A stretch of DNA of 64,000 nucleotides, taken from Limnomonas spitsbergensis (lineage: Eukaryota > Chlorophyta > Chlorophyceae > Chlamydomonadales). Of the stretch, positions 15,001 through 25,266 are shown piece after piece. Positions within the stretch are counted from its first letter, which is position 1. Every line of letters begins with the position of its first letter. Where the stretch lies: positions 778,001 to 842,000 of the forward strand of contig JAYJMM010000104.1 in the NCBI GenBank assembly GCA_037349105.1, written 5' to 3'. Under the pieces are notes generated by a model, which made no database searches, was not told the DNA's origin, and saw nothing but the letters and a program-made list of their open reading frames with translations. The translations under genes and the position numbers were made by a program.

Positions 15001-16222
15001 GCATGGTGAGTGGGTACCTCTGGCAGCAGGCACAGAATAAGCATATTCGGCTGCAGAGCACAGTAGGCATACCAGGCACTATGCAAAGACGAAGCCCGTG
15101 AGGCTGGAGAGTGCACTGCCGCAGTGAAATAGGGAACTAGATAACAGTCCATCGCGAGAGCAGAAGAGAACACAGCAGTGCTGGACTCTCTTCGTGACCT
15201 CTATGGCTCAACCTGAATTTGGAGAATTTGCATCGTTATGAGCTACTGGAATCACACTGGGCTTTACGGTTGAGGTTTAACCTTACTCCTACACCCGATT
15301 CACGCTGGGCTTTAGGGTTTGGTTTTAGCCTCAACCGATTTATACTGGGGTTTGGGACTCCGTGGCGAGGATGTGCTTCCAGCTATTCAGGCATCGGGTC
15401 TGGCGCCCAAGCCCTGGTGCTCATACAGCACAGGGCTTGACGAGAAGCCCATGCAAAGTAGCAAGTGCTGCATGACTGAAGCACTCCCCCCCCTTTCGCC
15501 CCTCCTTGCCTTTCCTGTCAGGTTGGGCACCTGGCCTCTGTGCTCTGCTATTGTGGGTTGGGCCGTCAGCCGTCCTGGGCCTGCTTCACTGCTTGCAGAC
15601 CCCTCACTGGCCAGGGGTGGGGTGCGCCCGGCGGCTGCTTTCATCGGCAAGGCGCCGTTCTCCGCTCTGGCTGCGCCGCTTTGGCAGCTGGACGTTTGGC
15701 CCTAACTACGGCATGGTCATACATCTGGGCCGCCTGCTCTCGTTCTGGCTGCTTCAGAGCGGATCCGCGCCTGCGCTGTCCGCCACTGTCTTCTCGCATG
15801 CTTTACGCCGCCCCCAGATGTTTCTGTTCACAGTTTTCTTACTGGGATTGTGTACCCCATATGATGTGAGGGCTGCCGTGCTGGTAGCGCTCCTCCTGGA
15901 GGCCCCTGTCACCTTTCACATGCTTTCAGCACGGCTCCCACTACTGCTGGTGCACCAGCTGTCGTTTTGGTGTTGCTTCACTTCCCTTACGGCCCAGGTG
16001 ATCATGGCACTCTTCTACTACCGACAAGGCGCTGCCCTCCTGCCTTGGCTGCGCCATTGGCAGCCGAGCAGCAGGGCCGGCGCTGGCGTGACGACGGCAG
16101 CGGGATGTTCCGTTGAAGAGGATTGCGTCAGCCAGAAGGCCCGTCTCTGTCAGAAAGGTGCGGCTGGCAGTGGAGGCAGCGCAGGTGCAGCTGCGGGCCT
16201 TGGAACAAAGAAGAACGTGTAG
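19..16222 (+). CDS. Multi-pass membrane protein, seven exons, function unknown
   Basis: I rebuilt this gene from splice sites and reading phase. Exons: 19-523, 1145-1403, 3517-3961, 8598-9603, 10422-10765, 11761-12382, 15522-16222 (TAG stop). Every junction is GT-AG and in frame, giving 3882 nt, or 1293 residues. The ATG at 19 follows an in-frame stop; an acceptor at 31-33 would instead put earlier exons outside the window. Exons 1-2 encode about six hydrophobic segments. Exons 3-6 encode a soluble, low-complexity middle: Ala/Gln-rich in exon 4, Ala/Ser repeats in exon 6. The end of exon 6 plus exon 7 encode about five more hydrophobic segments. I recognise no family. The exon 4 donor (9603 or 9596) is the weakest junction. 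Introns 2, 3 and 6 hold kilobases of minisatellite. Confidence 0.72.
1394..2560. repeat. 76-bp tandem array starting at a splice donor
   Basis: About 15 head-to-tail copies of a 76-bp GC-rich unit that begins AAATAATCAGGTGTGCAACC. The first copy overlaps the last bases of exon 2 of the membrane-protein gene, so its CAG|GTGTGC is the splice donor, and each later copy carries the same donor-like string. Copies differ by scattered substitutions; the last few are more diverged and lose one or two bases. Open frames across it on both strands are products of the repeat, not genes. Confidence 0.95.
3240..3420. repeat. 20-bp tandem array
   Basis: Nine copies of a 20-bp unit (CCATCTTGCCAAACAGTACC), almost perfect, within intron 2 of the membrane-protein gene and about 100 bp before the exon 3 acceptor. 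Confidence 0.95.
4674..7632. repeat. 30-bp satellite, about 98 copies
   Basis: Some 98 exact-length copies of a 30-bp unit containing CTTTGAGAACCCTGACATTG followed by GATCCTGTTG, in intron 3 of the membrane-protein gene. There is no length variation. Variants are few: a T/A alternation (CCTGAC or CCAGAC) recurs about two dozen times, and single changes lie near 4692, 4943, 6187, 7010 and 7030. Almost every unit holds a BamHI site (GGATCC). The unit lacks stops in five of six frames, so reading frames over 1000 codons run through it on both strands. None has coding-like flanks. Confidence 0.97.
8488..8625 (+). repeat. Diverged duplication of the exon 4 acceptor
   Basis: A segment around 8497-8523 (ending TTTGCGTACAACGCAG) is an imperfect copy of the segment at the exon 4 acceptor around 8593-8620 (TTGGCGTACGATGCAG), about 97 bp apart. 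The upstream copy includes a second possible AG. Confidence 0.5.
11375..11760. repeat. Degenerate pyrimidine-rich array ending at an acceptor
   Basis: Irregular repeats built from CCCCATGCTGATGTCTCCTC and close variants, unit roughly 20-45 bp. The array stops at the AG acceptor of exon 6 (GCAG|GAC at 11761), and its last copies serve as that acceptor's pyrimidine tract. Confidence 0.8.
12560..15065. repeat. 53/57-bp tandem array, about 45 copies
   Basis: Units contain CAGAATAAGCATGTTAG and CACCTCTGGCAG or TACCTCTGGCAG. Two length classes are interspersed: 57 bp with ATGGTGAGTGGGTACC and 53 bp lacking GAGT (CGGTGGGCACC). The long class carries a strong splice-donor consensus (GGTGAGT) and a KpnI site. 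The array lies in intron 6 of the membrane-protein gene. Leucine/cysteine-rich frames on the minus strand are artefacts of the repeat. Confidence 0.95.
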
Positions 16223-17339
16223 AGCATTGGCTCTTTCCGCCCCGGAGTCCAAGCGCCTGCTGCACACAATCTAGGGGCCGCGCCGAGTGGCCAAATTACC
16301 ATAGGAATGGCGGCAGTTGCAGCAGCAAGGCGGGAAAGGCCGAGGCTGCTGCGGTATTGGCTTAAGTTCAATCTGACATGGCCAGGTGATGGATCTGATT
16401 TCTTTCCTGGATTGTGCATCGTCATTAATGCCTGGTTTGCAGCCAAGCGTTACCATCTTCAGCCCTGGCTTTTTTATTCCTTTCGGTATTCGATTTCTTT
16501 GTCACTGATGAGACGGTTCCCAGTCGATGATGAGACGGTTCCCTATCCATGAGGGTAGGGGTGTTTTTTGTTTGATTGACCTTGACGATGTTTGGCTGAA
16601 GGGCTGGATCTATGAATATTGTCGGTGTCCAGATCTCGTCAGGCAGTTAGCATTGGATGTGTTTGTATAGTGGTTGGTAATGCCTGTCCACCCTGAGATA
16701 TGGCCGGCTTGTCTGCTTTGTAGACTGGTGCTGGTATATGCGTGCAATATGCGCGGGTGAAGGGAGGGGGAGGAAGAAACAATTGCACCCCATCATCCCA
16801 AAAATGTTGAGCTCGATGAGAGCATTTCAAATCTGGTTTCTAAAAGGTTTTTGGCATGTGGATGGGGTAGACTGGTGCTGGTGTACACTGTGTCAACGCA
16901 GCTTCCGAATTGCATTAGTGATGGCTGTTATTAGTCCACGTCAGCCACTGCTGGCTTTCTCAATGCACGGAATGGTTGCTTAAGCCGTTTCGCCTTTGAT
17001 TTCGGGATTCAAAACTCCAAATTGTAGGCTGTGGGTAGTGAAACCTGAAACGTCCTAGCAAATTGGCTTGGGAGGCCTGAGATTTTCATATGGCATTGTT
17101 CGGATTTAGAATCCCATCAGTTGGAAGCAGAAATGCGTCATTACAACGAATCCTCATATTTCAACATCAGTTTTTATTAGGGCCAAATATGATGCGTCAT
17201 TGACTCACTATGACAGTTAACTAACAGCCCGTTTCCGATTGATCCCGGAAAAGTTCCGGGGTTTTCCGAGGTGAAGTGATCCCGGAAAAGTTCCGGGGTG
17301 CTTGGATGCCGTACCTTTACGTACGGCATCGGCTTCTTT
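16223..17339. other. Intergenic, no supported feature
   Basis: I see only a short direct repeat (GATGAGACGGTTCCC, around 16507 and 16530) and no convincing exon, RNA gene or transposon end. Confidence 0.5.
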
Positions 17340-18146
17340 TCCGGGGACCCCCCCTCCCAGATATCGATATCCCTTAAAAACGTACTTTTACTCTCCAACG
17401 TTTCAGTCAAATGACATGGCATTATTTGCCAACGTTGGCAAGTGAGTGACGTCATTTTTTCCTAAGTCCGTCATCTTTGAAGAGGAGCGCATGCCATTAA
17501 TTACTTGCATTACTTGTTATTTATCGACCTCGATTCCGATCGTACCAAGTGCCCAGAGGGCCTCCATGGAAGCGAGAGTGTTGCAGGCGAGGGTGGACTA
17601 ATCGCTGCTGCAGCCCATCCTGAGGCGCGATTATCTAAAGCTGCAGGTCCTACTTTAACTGGTATGAAGCGTGCCTGAACCTCTGCCTGCTACAAGAGCA
17701 TTCAATGCATTTTGATGTGTAGTTTCGGCCCACATGCACAGCATTGAGCCAGCTAACACAGCATCCCACCCTTTTTGGGCAATATCTTGCATGCATGCGC
17801 AGCTTCCATCAGTACTGACAGCCCCCGAATGCATGCCCAGCCCCCCGCATGCATGCACGTTACCCCGCCCGCTTGCTCTGATGGACTGTAAAAAATTCAC
17901 AAAACTTCACCGCTTGCATGCACAGCTCCCACCCACATACACTCTGCCTACATGCACACACCCATGCCCACATGCACAGCATCCCGCCTGCTTGCAAAGC
18001 TCCCCACACGCCTACGCATTCCTTGCATGCACATGTCCATGCCTGCATTCACATCACGTAGCCGCGCTCGCGACCCTCCACCTGCATTCTTAGCTCCTTC
18101 CCACATGCAAACACCCCGCCCGCATGCACACTACCCCCGCTTGCAC
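17340..18146 (+). repeat. Left arm of a long inverted repeat
   Basis: This stretch of about 800 bp is the reverse complement, with modest divergence, of 21797-22600. Shared landmarks include CGTACTTTTACTCTCCAACG, TGCCAACGTTGGCAAG (itself palindromic), GACCTCGATTCCGATCGTAC and a tail of GCATGCACAGC-type repeats. The outer ends carry GGAAAAGTTCCGGGG-like motifs. The arms are 3.65 kb apart. They could be terminal inverted repeats of a DNA transposon or two copies of one element in opposite orientation. Confidence 0.85.
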
Positions 18147-18900
18147 GCACAGCCGCCTGTCGCCTGCCAATATGCTATGCACCTCGCCCTCATAAACGGT
18201 CTTTCAACCACATGAGCCATCCCCTACCCGTGTACCCAGTCCACACCCCCATGCACATTTCCCGCACGCCCGATCGGCCCCCCAGTCCCCCATCGGCTTT
18301 CACTGTTACCCACCCATAGACACAGCCCGTATGCACAGGCCCCCACTTGTATGTTCTGTTACTCCCATCCGCTGGTACTGCCCCCCATCCCCATTCACAT
18401 TCCGCATTCTGCAGACCCCCACCTGTATGCAATGTTACCCCCATCCGCCCGCACGGTCCCCATCCCCCATCTGCATACACTGTTATCCACCCGTAGGCAC
18501 TGCCCGTATGCACAGGCCCTTATCTGTGTGCGCAAGTCCCGCCCAAATGGGCGGCTCTCCGCCCGTTTGCGCAGCCCCACGCTTGCACGCACAGCCCCCC
18601 ACCCGCATTCCCAACCCGTAAGCTATGCGCCCCGCCAACATATGCAGACTCTCGTCCACGTGCACATTCCCGCCCGTTTGTACAGCCTGTCCGGATGTAC
18701 AGCCCCCGTCCGTATACGCACAGCCCGTATGCATATAGACCATGGCCAGCATGCACAGACCCTAGCCTACATGCACATGCATGGGTCACTGCATTTGGGC
18801 GGGGAATGTGCATACGGGCGGGAATGTGCATCACAGCAACCCGTCCTCACGTGCAGCGCATGCCGGCATGCTCATGCCCCTGCTCGAAGCTGTTAGCGAG
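17730..18900. repeat. Degenerate GCATGCACAGC-type satellite
   Basis: Loose repeats of GCATGCACAGCCCCC and variants, 12-25 bp apart, alternating with pyrimidine-rich spacers. The first 400 bp belong to the inverted-repeat arm; the rest continues beyond it. A related motif in the opposite sense appears at 63250-63650. Confidence 0.7.
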
Positions 18901-19138
18901 GCAGAAGGTTGTGAGGCAGACCCTTTAGAAACAGCAAGCTATGTTGTACATTTATTCATTAGCCGAAACGGGTGCAAGCTCCATTGGGAGATTGCATTTG
19001 AATGTGTTACGGATATGCGAGCGGCTAGCGGAGTTCATTCAGAGAACCATGCCATTCAGAGAACCAGCTGCTATCATGGCCACCCCTGCTGCCCCTACAG
19101 CCCATGTAGCCCATGCAGCCCCAGCAGCCTTCCTCCCC

Positions 19139-19287
19139 CAGGTTCATCTGAAGAGAGCATGTCCGCATCAGTCCAGGAGGCAGCTCTTTACATTGGCACT
19201 AGCCCAGAAATCTTGATAGCTTTTGTGCAGCCTTTGGGCCTAGATGGAAGGAATTTGGCATGGGCCATCTACCAGACTACCCCCTAA
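19139..19287 (+). CDS. Possible terminal exon of an unidentified gene
   Basis: After a CCCCCAG acceptor, about 48 codons read as ordinary protein (SSEESMSASVQEAALYIG, then a segment ending AWAIYQTTP) and close with TAA. I could not find the preceding exons: the sequence upstream is satellite or low-complexity. This could be chance. Confidence 0.25.
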
Positions 19288-19589
19288 GAGAGGAGTCGAC
19301 CAAGTTCGCAGTGGGTGTCATTGCGCGCGTCATGATGCGCAACCAACCTGCTCGGTCGGGTCTCATTCCCACCTTTTATTTTGTATTTTTAAGCGGATTC
19401 ACTATGCAGACTATATTGCCTAGCCATGCCCTTTGTTTCATGATGTTTGAGGCACCTTCATTTTGCTTGATACGCACGAGACATGCCTCTCAAGTAGGCT
19501 TTGAGCGGGGCTTCAGACTGAAATCTTGGTTTCCTGTTTTCCCCTCGAAAATTGTTTAGTTCAGGATTCATGTGACGGTATTACGGCTT

Positions 19590-20275
19590 CAGATATTTTA
19601 TCACAATTATGCTGATTTGCCCCAGGTATGCACCATAGGAGACCCAAGCAAGGCTGAATACTGAAATTTTAATTATGCTGATGCACCCTAGACATGCCAC
19701 TCTATAAGACCCGAGGAGGTCTCTAGACTGAAATCTTAATTATGCTGATGCGCCCAGGTATGCACCATAGGAGACGTGAGCAAGGCTTTAGACTGAAATC
19801 TTAATTATGCGGATGCGCCCTAGACATGCCGCTCTAGGAGACCCAAGCATGGTTCCATACTGAACCTTAATTATGCTGATGCGCCCTAGACATGCCACTC
19901 TAGGAGACCTAAGCAGGGTCTTAGACTGGAATCTTCATTATGCTGATGCGCCCTAGATATGCCACTCTAGGAGACCCAAGCAGGGTCTTAGACTAGAATC
20001 TTAATTATGCTGATGCGCCCTAGACATGCCACTTTAGGAGACGTGAGCAATGCTGTAACTGAAATCTTTATTATGTTGATGAGCCACAAGCATGCCACTC
20101 GAGGAATCCCAAGCACGGGGTTAAACTGCAATCTTATTTGTGTCGATGCCCCTAGGCTTACCACTCTAGGAGACCTAAGCTGGGCTGTAGACTGGAATCA
20201 TAAATTCACTGATGCACCCCCAGAATGTCACTCTAGAAGACCCAAGCTGGGTTGAAGGTTGAAATCTTGAGTGTG
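19590..20275. repeat. 66-bp tandem array, about 10 copies
   Basis: Diverged copies of a 66-bp unit with landmarks ATTATGCTGATGCGCCCTAG and CATGCCACTCTAGGAGACC. It lies between the arms of the long inverted repeat, just downstream of the minus-strand gene ending at 20354. Confidence 0.9.
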
Positions 20276-20353
20276 GATCCTTGTGATACTGTTATGCCAT
20301 TGAGGGATACTGTTGCTAAGCCACTTTCACTGGGTAAGGCGGTTGAGTCAAGT

Positions 20354-21650
20354 TCAAAACCACTGTATATTACATGACGAAAACCTCAATATTGGCGAAA
20401 ATACGAGCCAAGCATAGACAACTGAAGACAGGCTGAAGTTCCTTGTCACTTCGCAAAGAAGCGCTCCCCTGACTCCTTCTCCCTCTGAACTGTGTTCATG
20501 TGGTGCACACAGTACCGCACGCACAGAAGGAAAACAATATGAGACATGTATCCGCAGTTGCTCTTCAAACTCCTGATTAGTTTTGGTGAATGCCCGGTCG
20601 CTGCGCATCCTAGCGAAAGCAGCCCTCAAGTCATGAAGCTTCTCCTCAGAGATACCAGCAGAGTAGCTGCTGTCTTGCACGAGGGCTAGCCGTGATATAC
20701 GGTGGCTATGGTCCTGGACAAAGCATCTGTTCTTGAAGCTTGACCCCAAAACAAGCGGCACCTCAAGATCTGCCAAACAAGGGGCCACGATGCAACACCG
20801 GTCATGGTGAAAGCCAATTGTGATACCATCATACTGCTGCATGATGACGTCAAGCGTGGCACGCCGACAAAGCGGCGACTCGTTGCTGAGCAAGCGCTGC
20901 TTTGCTGTTGCAACAACGGCCGCAGTGACCTCTATGGAGCCTGTCATAGGCACTATGTGATACCTTCGAAGGGCATGAATGGTAGAACTGAGCAAATGGA
21001 GCAGGTGCAATGTGCCAAACCTTGACCATCCTACGGCCGGTGGCCCGGGCAAAACAGGACTTGATGCACGTGGATCCCCGGGCCTTAGCTGAATCACAGT
21101 CGAGGCTCCCTAAAAAAAACACGTGTAGCATACCCTGGGTTGCACCTTTTTGTTTGCAAGTGGCAGTTCAGGATATCTGACTGACCTGAGCAGCAAGTTG
21201 CGGTAGAAGTTCCACAAGCCGATACATTGCGCTGACCAGTCACACATGACCTCATACAAGAAGAAGCACATGGGGCTGTACCTAAGCGGGGTATGGGAAA
21301 GAGAAAGTGATACATTACAAAGGCTTGATCCATGGCATGCTCTGTTTAAATCCACTCGTGATGTACATTTGCCCCTGTTTACAGAAAAGCTTCGGGTTAG
21401 CGAATTTACAGTCTAGCCCAGGGCAAATTTACCTCAGCAAGGCGAACTCTGATCCATCTGCCTCGAAACGCCCAGGCGGGATTAAAGCACGGTGCATGCG
21501 GGTATGCAACTTGACCTTCAGCAGTCCACCCAACCTGAAGACGCCACATGTCATGTCAGGCAGCTTCTGGTCCCCCCACGAGATAGGGCCGCATGTCTGG
21601 CCACACCTCTTTGCAGAGCAGCTGTGAGTCGTTAGCCCCTCCTCTGTCAT
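20354..21650 (-). CDS. Spliced gene of unknown function inside the inverted-repeat interval
   Basis: Minus-strand exons with protein-like composition and good splice sites. One ends at about 21433 (FALLR, donor AG|GTAAAT). The next is about 21186-21282 (YSPMCFFLYEVMCDW to NFYRNLLLR), joined in matching phase. Then come about 20949-21115 (CFARATGRRMVKVW to FYHSCPSK) and, after a roughly 35-bp intron, 20914 down to a stop at 20354. The last exon contains RRATLDVIMQQYDGITIGF and ISEEKLHDLRAAFARM. The junction near 21115 does not phase cleanly, and the 5' end is not found. I do not recognise the protein. It lies inside the 800-bp inverted arms, so it may be transposon cargo or a transposon gene. 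Confidence 0.45.
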
Positions 21651-21796
21651 GGATCACGCAGAGAAATCATCGCCGGTATTCTCGCAGATGCGGACCAGAT
21701 CCCCCCGTGAACTGCAGCCAGTGAGAATGTTCATGACTCGTGGATCTTTGGCTGGGTTCTCTAGCATACAGTCACGAGAGATGCTGCAATGTTGGC

Positions 21797-22600
21797 AGAC
21801 GGGGGGTAGTGCGTATGCAGGCGGGGTGTTTGCATGTGGGAAGGAGCTAAGAATGCAGGTGGAGGGTCGCGAGCGCGGCTACGTGATGTGAATGCAAGCG
21901 AGGACCTGTGCATGCAAGGAACGCGCATGCGTGTGGGGCGCTCTGCAAGCAGGCGGGATGCTGTGCATGTGGGCAGGGGTGTGTGCATGTAGGCAGTGTG
22001 CATGTGGGTGGGAGCTGTGCATGCAAGCGGTGCGCATGCGGCCGGGGGGTAGTCCGGTAGTGCATGCAAGCGGGAGGGTAACGTGCATGCATGCGGGGGG
22101 CTGGGCATGCATTCGGGGGCTGCCAGTACTGGTGGAAGCTGCGCATGCATGTAAGATGTTGCCCCAAAAGGGTGGGATGCTGTGTTCGCTGGCTCAATGC
22201 TGTGCATGTGGGCTAAACTGTACACCAAAATGCAGTGAATGCTCTTGTAGTAGGCGAAGGTTCAGGCACGCTTCGTACCAGTAAAAGTAGTACCGGCAGC
22301 TTTAGATAATCGCTCCTCATCAGGATGGGCTGCAGCAGCGATTAGTCCACCCTCGCCTGCAATACCCTCGCTTCCATGGAGGCCCTCTGGGCACTTGGTA
22401 CGATCGGAATCGAGGTCGATAAATAACAAGTAATGCAAATATTTAATGGCATGCGCTCCTCTTCAAAGATGACGGACTTAGGAAAAAATGACGTCACTCA
22501 CTTGCCAACGTTGGCAAATAATGCCATGTCATTTGACTGAAACGTTGGAGAGTAAAAGTACGTTTTTAAGGGAGATCGATACCTCCCCCTCCTCGGAAAA
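21797..22600 (-). repeat. Right arm of a long inverted repeat
   Basis: Inverted partner of 17340-18146, with the same landmarks in opposite order. Its outer end carries TTCCGGGGTATTTCCG, which resembles the TTCCGGGG motifs beyond the left arm. I saw no clear target-site duplication. Confidence 0.85.
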
Positions 22601-24170
22601 ATTCCGGGGTATTTCCGTTGTCCACCTGGCAATGCCCTTAGAATTCTTCTGCTGATATCGCGCCGACTGCCCTTCAGTGCTTATTGGTATCGCGCCGACA
22701 GGCATGGATGATCCGGATGATGATGCGATGCTGGGCCGTGGAGGCGGCGATCGTTGGCACGATCCTGGCCACACACCGTATCATAATGCTTGGGAGCCTC
22801 AACAGACGCAGTTCTCTTTGAACGGCCTCACGAACCCTGCATATCATATTGGTCATAAATCCTTATAGACAGCAGCAGCTGCAAAATATGACACATAAAA
22901 GAAAGACGGCACCATACTAATTCAACCACACACCGTACAGAAAAGGGGAATCGCGGGATTCGGTCTCGTGACATCAGTCGGAAACGACCACCCCGGAATT
23001 TTTCCTCGGGCGCACTGAGTCTAGATGTTCGAGGCCTGGGATCAGGAATGGGACAAGATGCCGATTTGTTCTCTAGGACTTTGTAAGTTGGACGTTCCAG
23101 GTTCTCTGTGCGTGAAGTGAACTTTCCCCCGGCTCCACTTATCACTCGATCACTCATCCAGCCAGGTGACAGGCGACGAACTCGAAGTATAGCTTCTCAC
23201 TCGGACTTTGGAATACCGATCATGAGTTAAACGTACCTTGCCAACGAATCTCTAAGGTCAGCGTGCAAGTTGGAGCAAACCTACACAAAACCGAGGGCGG
23301 CCTGGTTGGAGTCGTCGAGCAGAGGTGCCATTAGTGCGCAGGTGACACATATACGAATTGAGGTCTTTAGATCGCAAGTCGCAATCAGGATCACTGCTAG
23401 AAAGGCGAGTCGCTGCGATGAGGGCCCGGTCGGTGCAGACAGGGTCGCAGGCGATGCACGGCTCCGCGGCATGTGCAAGCAAGCCATCAATCGAATCGAG
23501 TATGCACACGTAATTAAAACAATAACGATCTTGACAGGAAAGATCGCTGCCACTCAGTCTAGCCGCAACAATGGGGGTCCCAGCTAAATTCCTGGCCTAC
23601 TAGTCACATGCATGGCCACAGCAATTGCTTGCTCACTTAACATCAGACCAGGTAATCAAGTGAAGCCACCCATCCATGCAGCCCCAGGCCCCAACTGGAA
23701 ACATGCATGGAGTGTTGCCCACCCCCCCAGACTTGCATGGCGCACTAGGACGTAGGAAACGGAGGCATGTGCAACCCGCCCGATCGGCACCCAGTTCCCT
23801 AGAGAGAAAGCTTGCAAGTCATTGGCAACTAAGATGGAATTGGTTTTGGGTATTGTGTCATTTCTTAACATGTCCCATGTCACTCATCCCGGTGTTCAAT
23901 AGGCAACATGCCAAATGGCAGGCCGCAAGGCCGTCACCAAGTTAACTGGCATACAAAATCATTTGGGTATGTGCCTTTTTTCCTGCAACCTGCGCTGTAT
24001 TGGGTACCCTTAGTTTGGTTGTTTCTATTTTGATGGTATCACCAGGGGGTATCGCCCATATAAGCTCCTGATGAGCATAATCATGCTCGCCGGATGGACT
24101 GTTGGGCCCCCGGTACACACCGGCAAGTTGTTGCAGTCTGGTCTGCGTCTTGTCAGCTTTCCTACTAGTG
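22601..24170. other. Intergenic, no supported gene
   Basis: Mixed-composition sequence. GATATCGCGCCGAC appears twice near 22656 and 22688 (once as GGTATCGCGCCGAC). Open frames are short, overlap on both strands and lack good splice signals. Confidence 0.5.
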
Positions 24171-24184
24171 TAGTGATAGTTAGG

Positions 24185-24350
24185 CGCCCACGCGGCCGAG
24201 CCTTATTTGAGCAGGGCCCCGAGGTGTAACATCATTGACTTGATTAGTAATCGACTTTCCTAGCAGGTTTTTTGTTTGCCGATGTGGCCGACTTTTTTGC
24301 AGGGCCTAGATGTTTAACGTCAATAACTTGTTTAGTGACCCTACCGGTTT
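24185..24350 (+). repeat. Two diverged copies of a dispersed CACGCGGCCGAGCC repeat
   Basis: The first copy (about 24185-24245) reads GCGCCCACGCGGCCGAGCC, then GCAGGGCCCCGAGGTGTAAC. A second, decayed copy follows near 24275-24345 (GTGGCCGAC, then GCAGGGCC and TTTAACGTCA). This short family recurs near 24591, 25060, 27384, 27628 and 61650. Confidence 0.7.
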
Positions 24351-24590
24351 GGGGGAACTTGTCCCATGCATCAAATCATTTTCATGCGATGCTCCGCTGG
24401 ACTAATACATCGATATCATAATTCTCAGCACACCATCACCATCATATTTTCATATTTCTACTCCCCAAGCATCTGCCGTGTGCTCACCACGGGTAAATGA
24501 CGTTACCGTACACCTCTGGGCCTCTCCTTTTGTTCCTTTCCCCCCCTGTTCCTTCTAGTGTCTTATTTTCTCCCTTCTGTACAGTTGGGC

Positions 24591-25113
24591 GCCCACGCGG
24601 CCGACCTTTGAGCGGGCCCAGAGGTGTCCCGTTATTGACACCTCTGGGCCCTGCTCACCACTGGTGCACACTGCACTCGAGTGGAGGGATGGTAGGGATG
24701 CTGGAGGAACAAGTCTGGCAATGTGCCTTCACTGCCTTTAGTGGATTTTATTGGGTTCTGTTGTATATGTCTCGGAATCCCCTAGTTCCGATTGAACGAG
24801 GAACACTGGGATGTTGCCAGAGTCGGCCAGTGTACAACACCAACTGCAGCTACCAGGCACCTTCGGAAGGGTCGACCTAGCAGGCACCCGTTGACTTGTG
24901 TCAACAGTAGAGAATAGTCAGGTGAGTAGCCCAGGGGGGACTTATCTCAATGTATTGACTGAATCCCAGGCTTACAGTTGGGAATTCGAGTCAGAACAGC
25001 AGTTTTTAAGAGGGATTCGTCATATCCTTGAAGTCACAGCATTTTTATAAGTCAATGCCATTACACCTCGGGGCCCTGCCCCAAAAGGCTCGGCCGCGTG
25101 GGCGCCCAACTGT
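24591..25113. mobile_element. MITE-like element with terminal inverted repeats of about 50 bp
   Basis: The left end reads ACAGTTGGGCGCCCACGCGG, then CGGGCCCAGAGGTGT. The right end (25060-25113) is its reverse complement, ending GCGCCCAACTGT. An inner palindrome lies just inside the left end (AGAGGTGTC...GACACCTCT). There is no transposase inside, and no clear target duplication, so non-autonomous status is inferred. Confidence 0.7.
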
Positions 25114-25266
25114 CTCGTTAAAAGAAAAAAAACTTAAGTTAAGAGGGGGAAAAGGAGAAGAAAACAAAGGAAATAACTACCCCCCCGAAAGGAAAAGGCA
25201 GCCCGAAGTAAACCTTGCCCCTCTCAAGCCTTTTCCCCAAGAAGGCAAAGAAAAACAACAACAATA

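Noticed and set aside
12727..15173. Leucine/cysteine-rich repeat proteins on the minus strand
   Set aside because: Several overlapping frames are open because of the 53/57-bp repeat. No start context, splice signals or unique coding ends.
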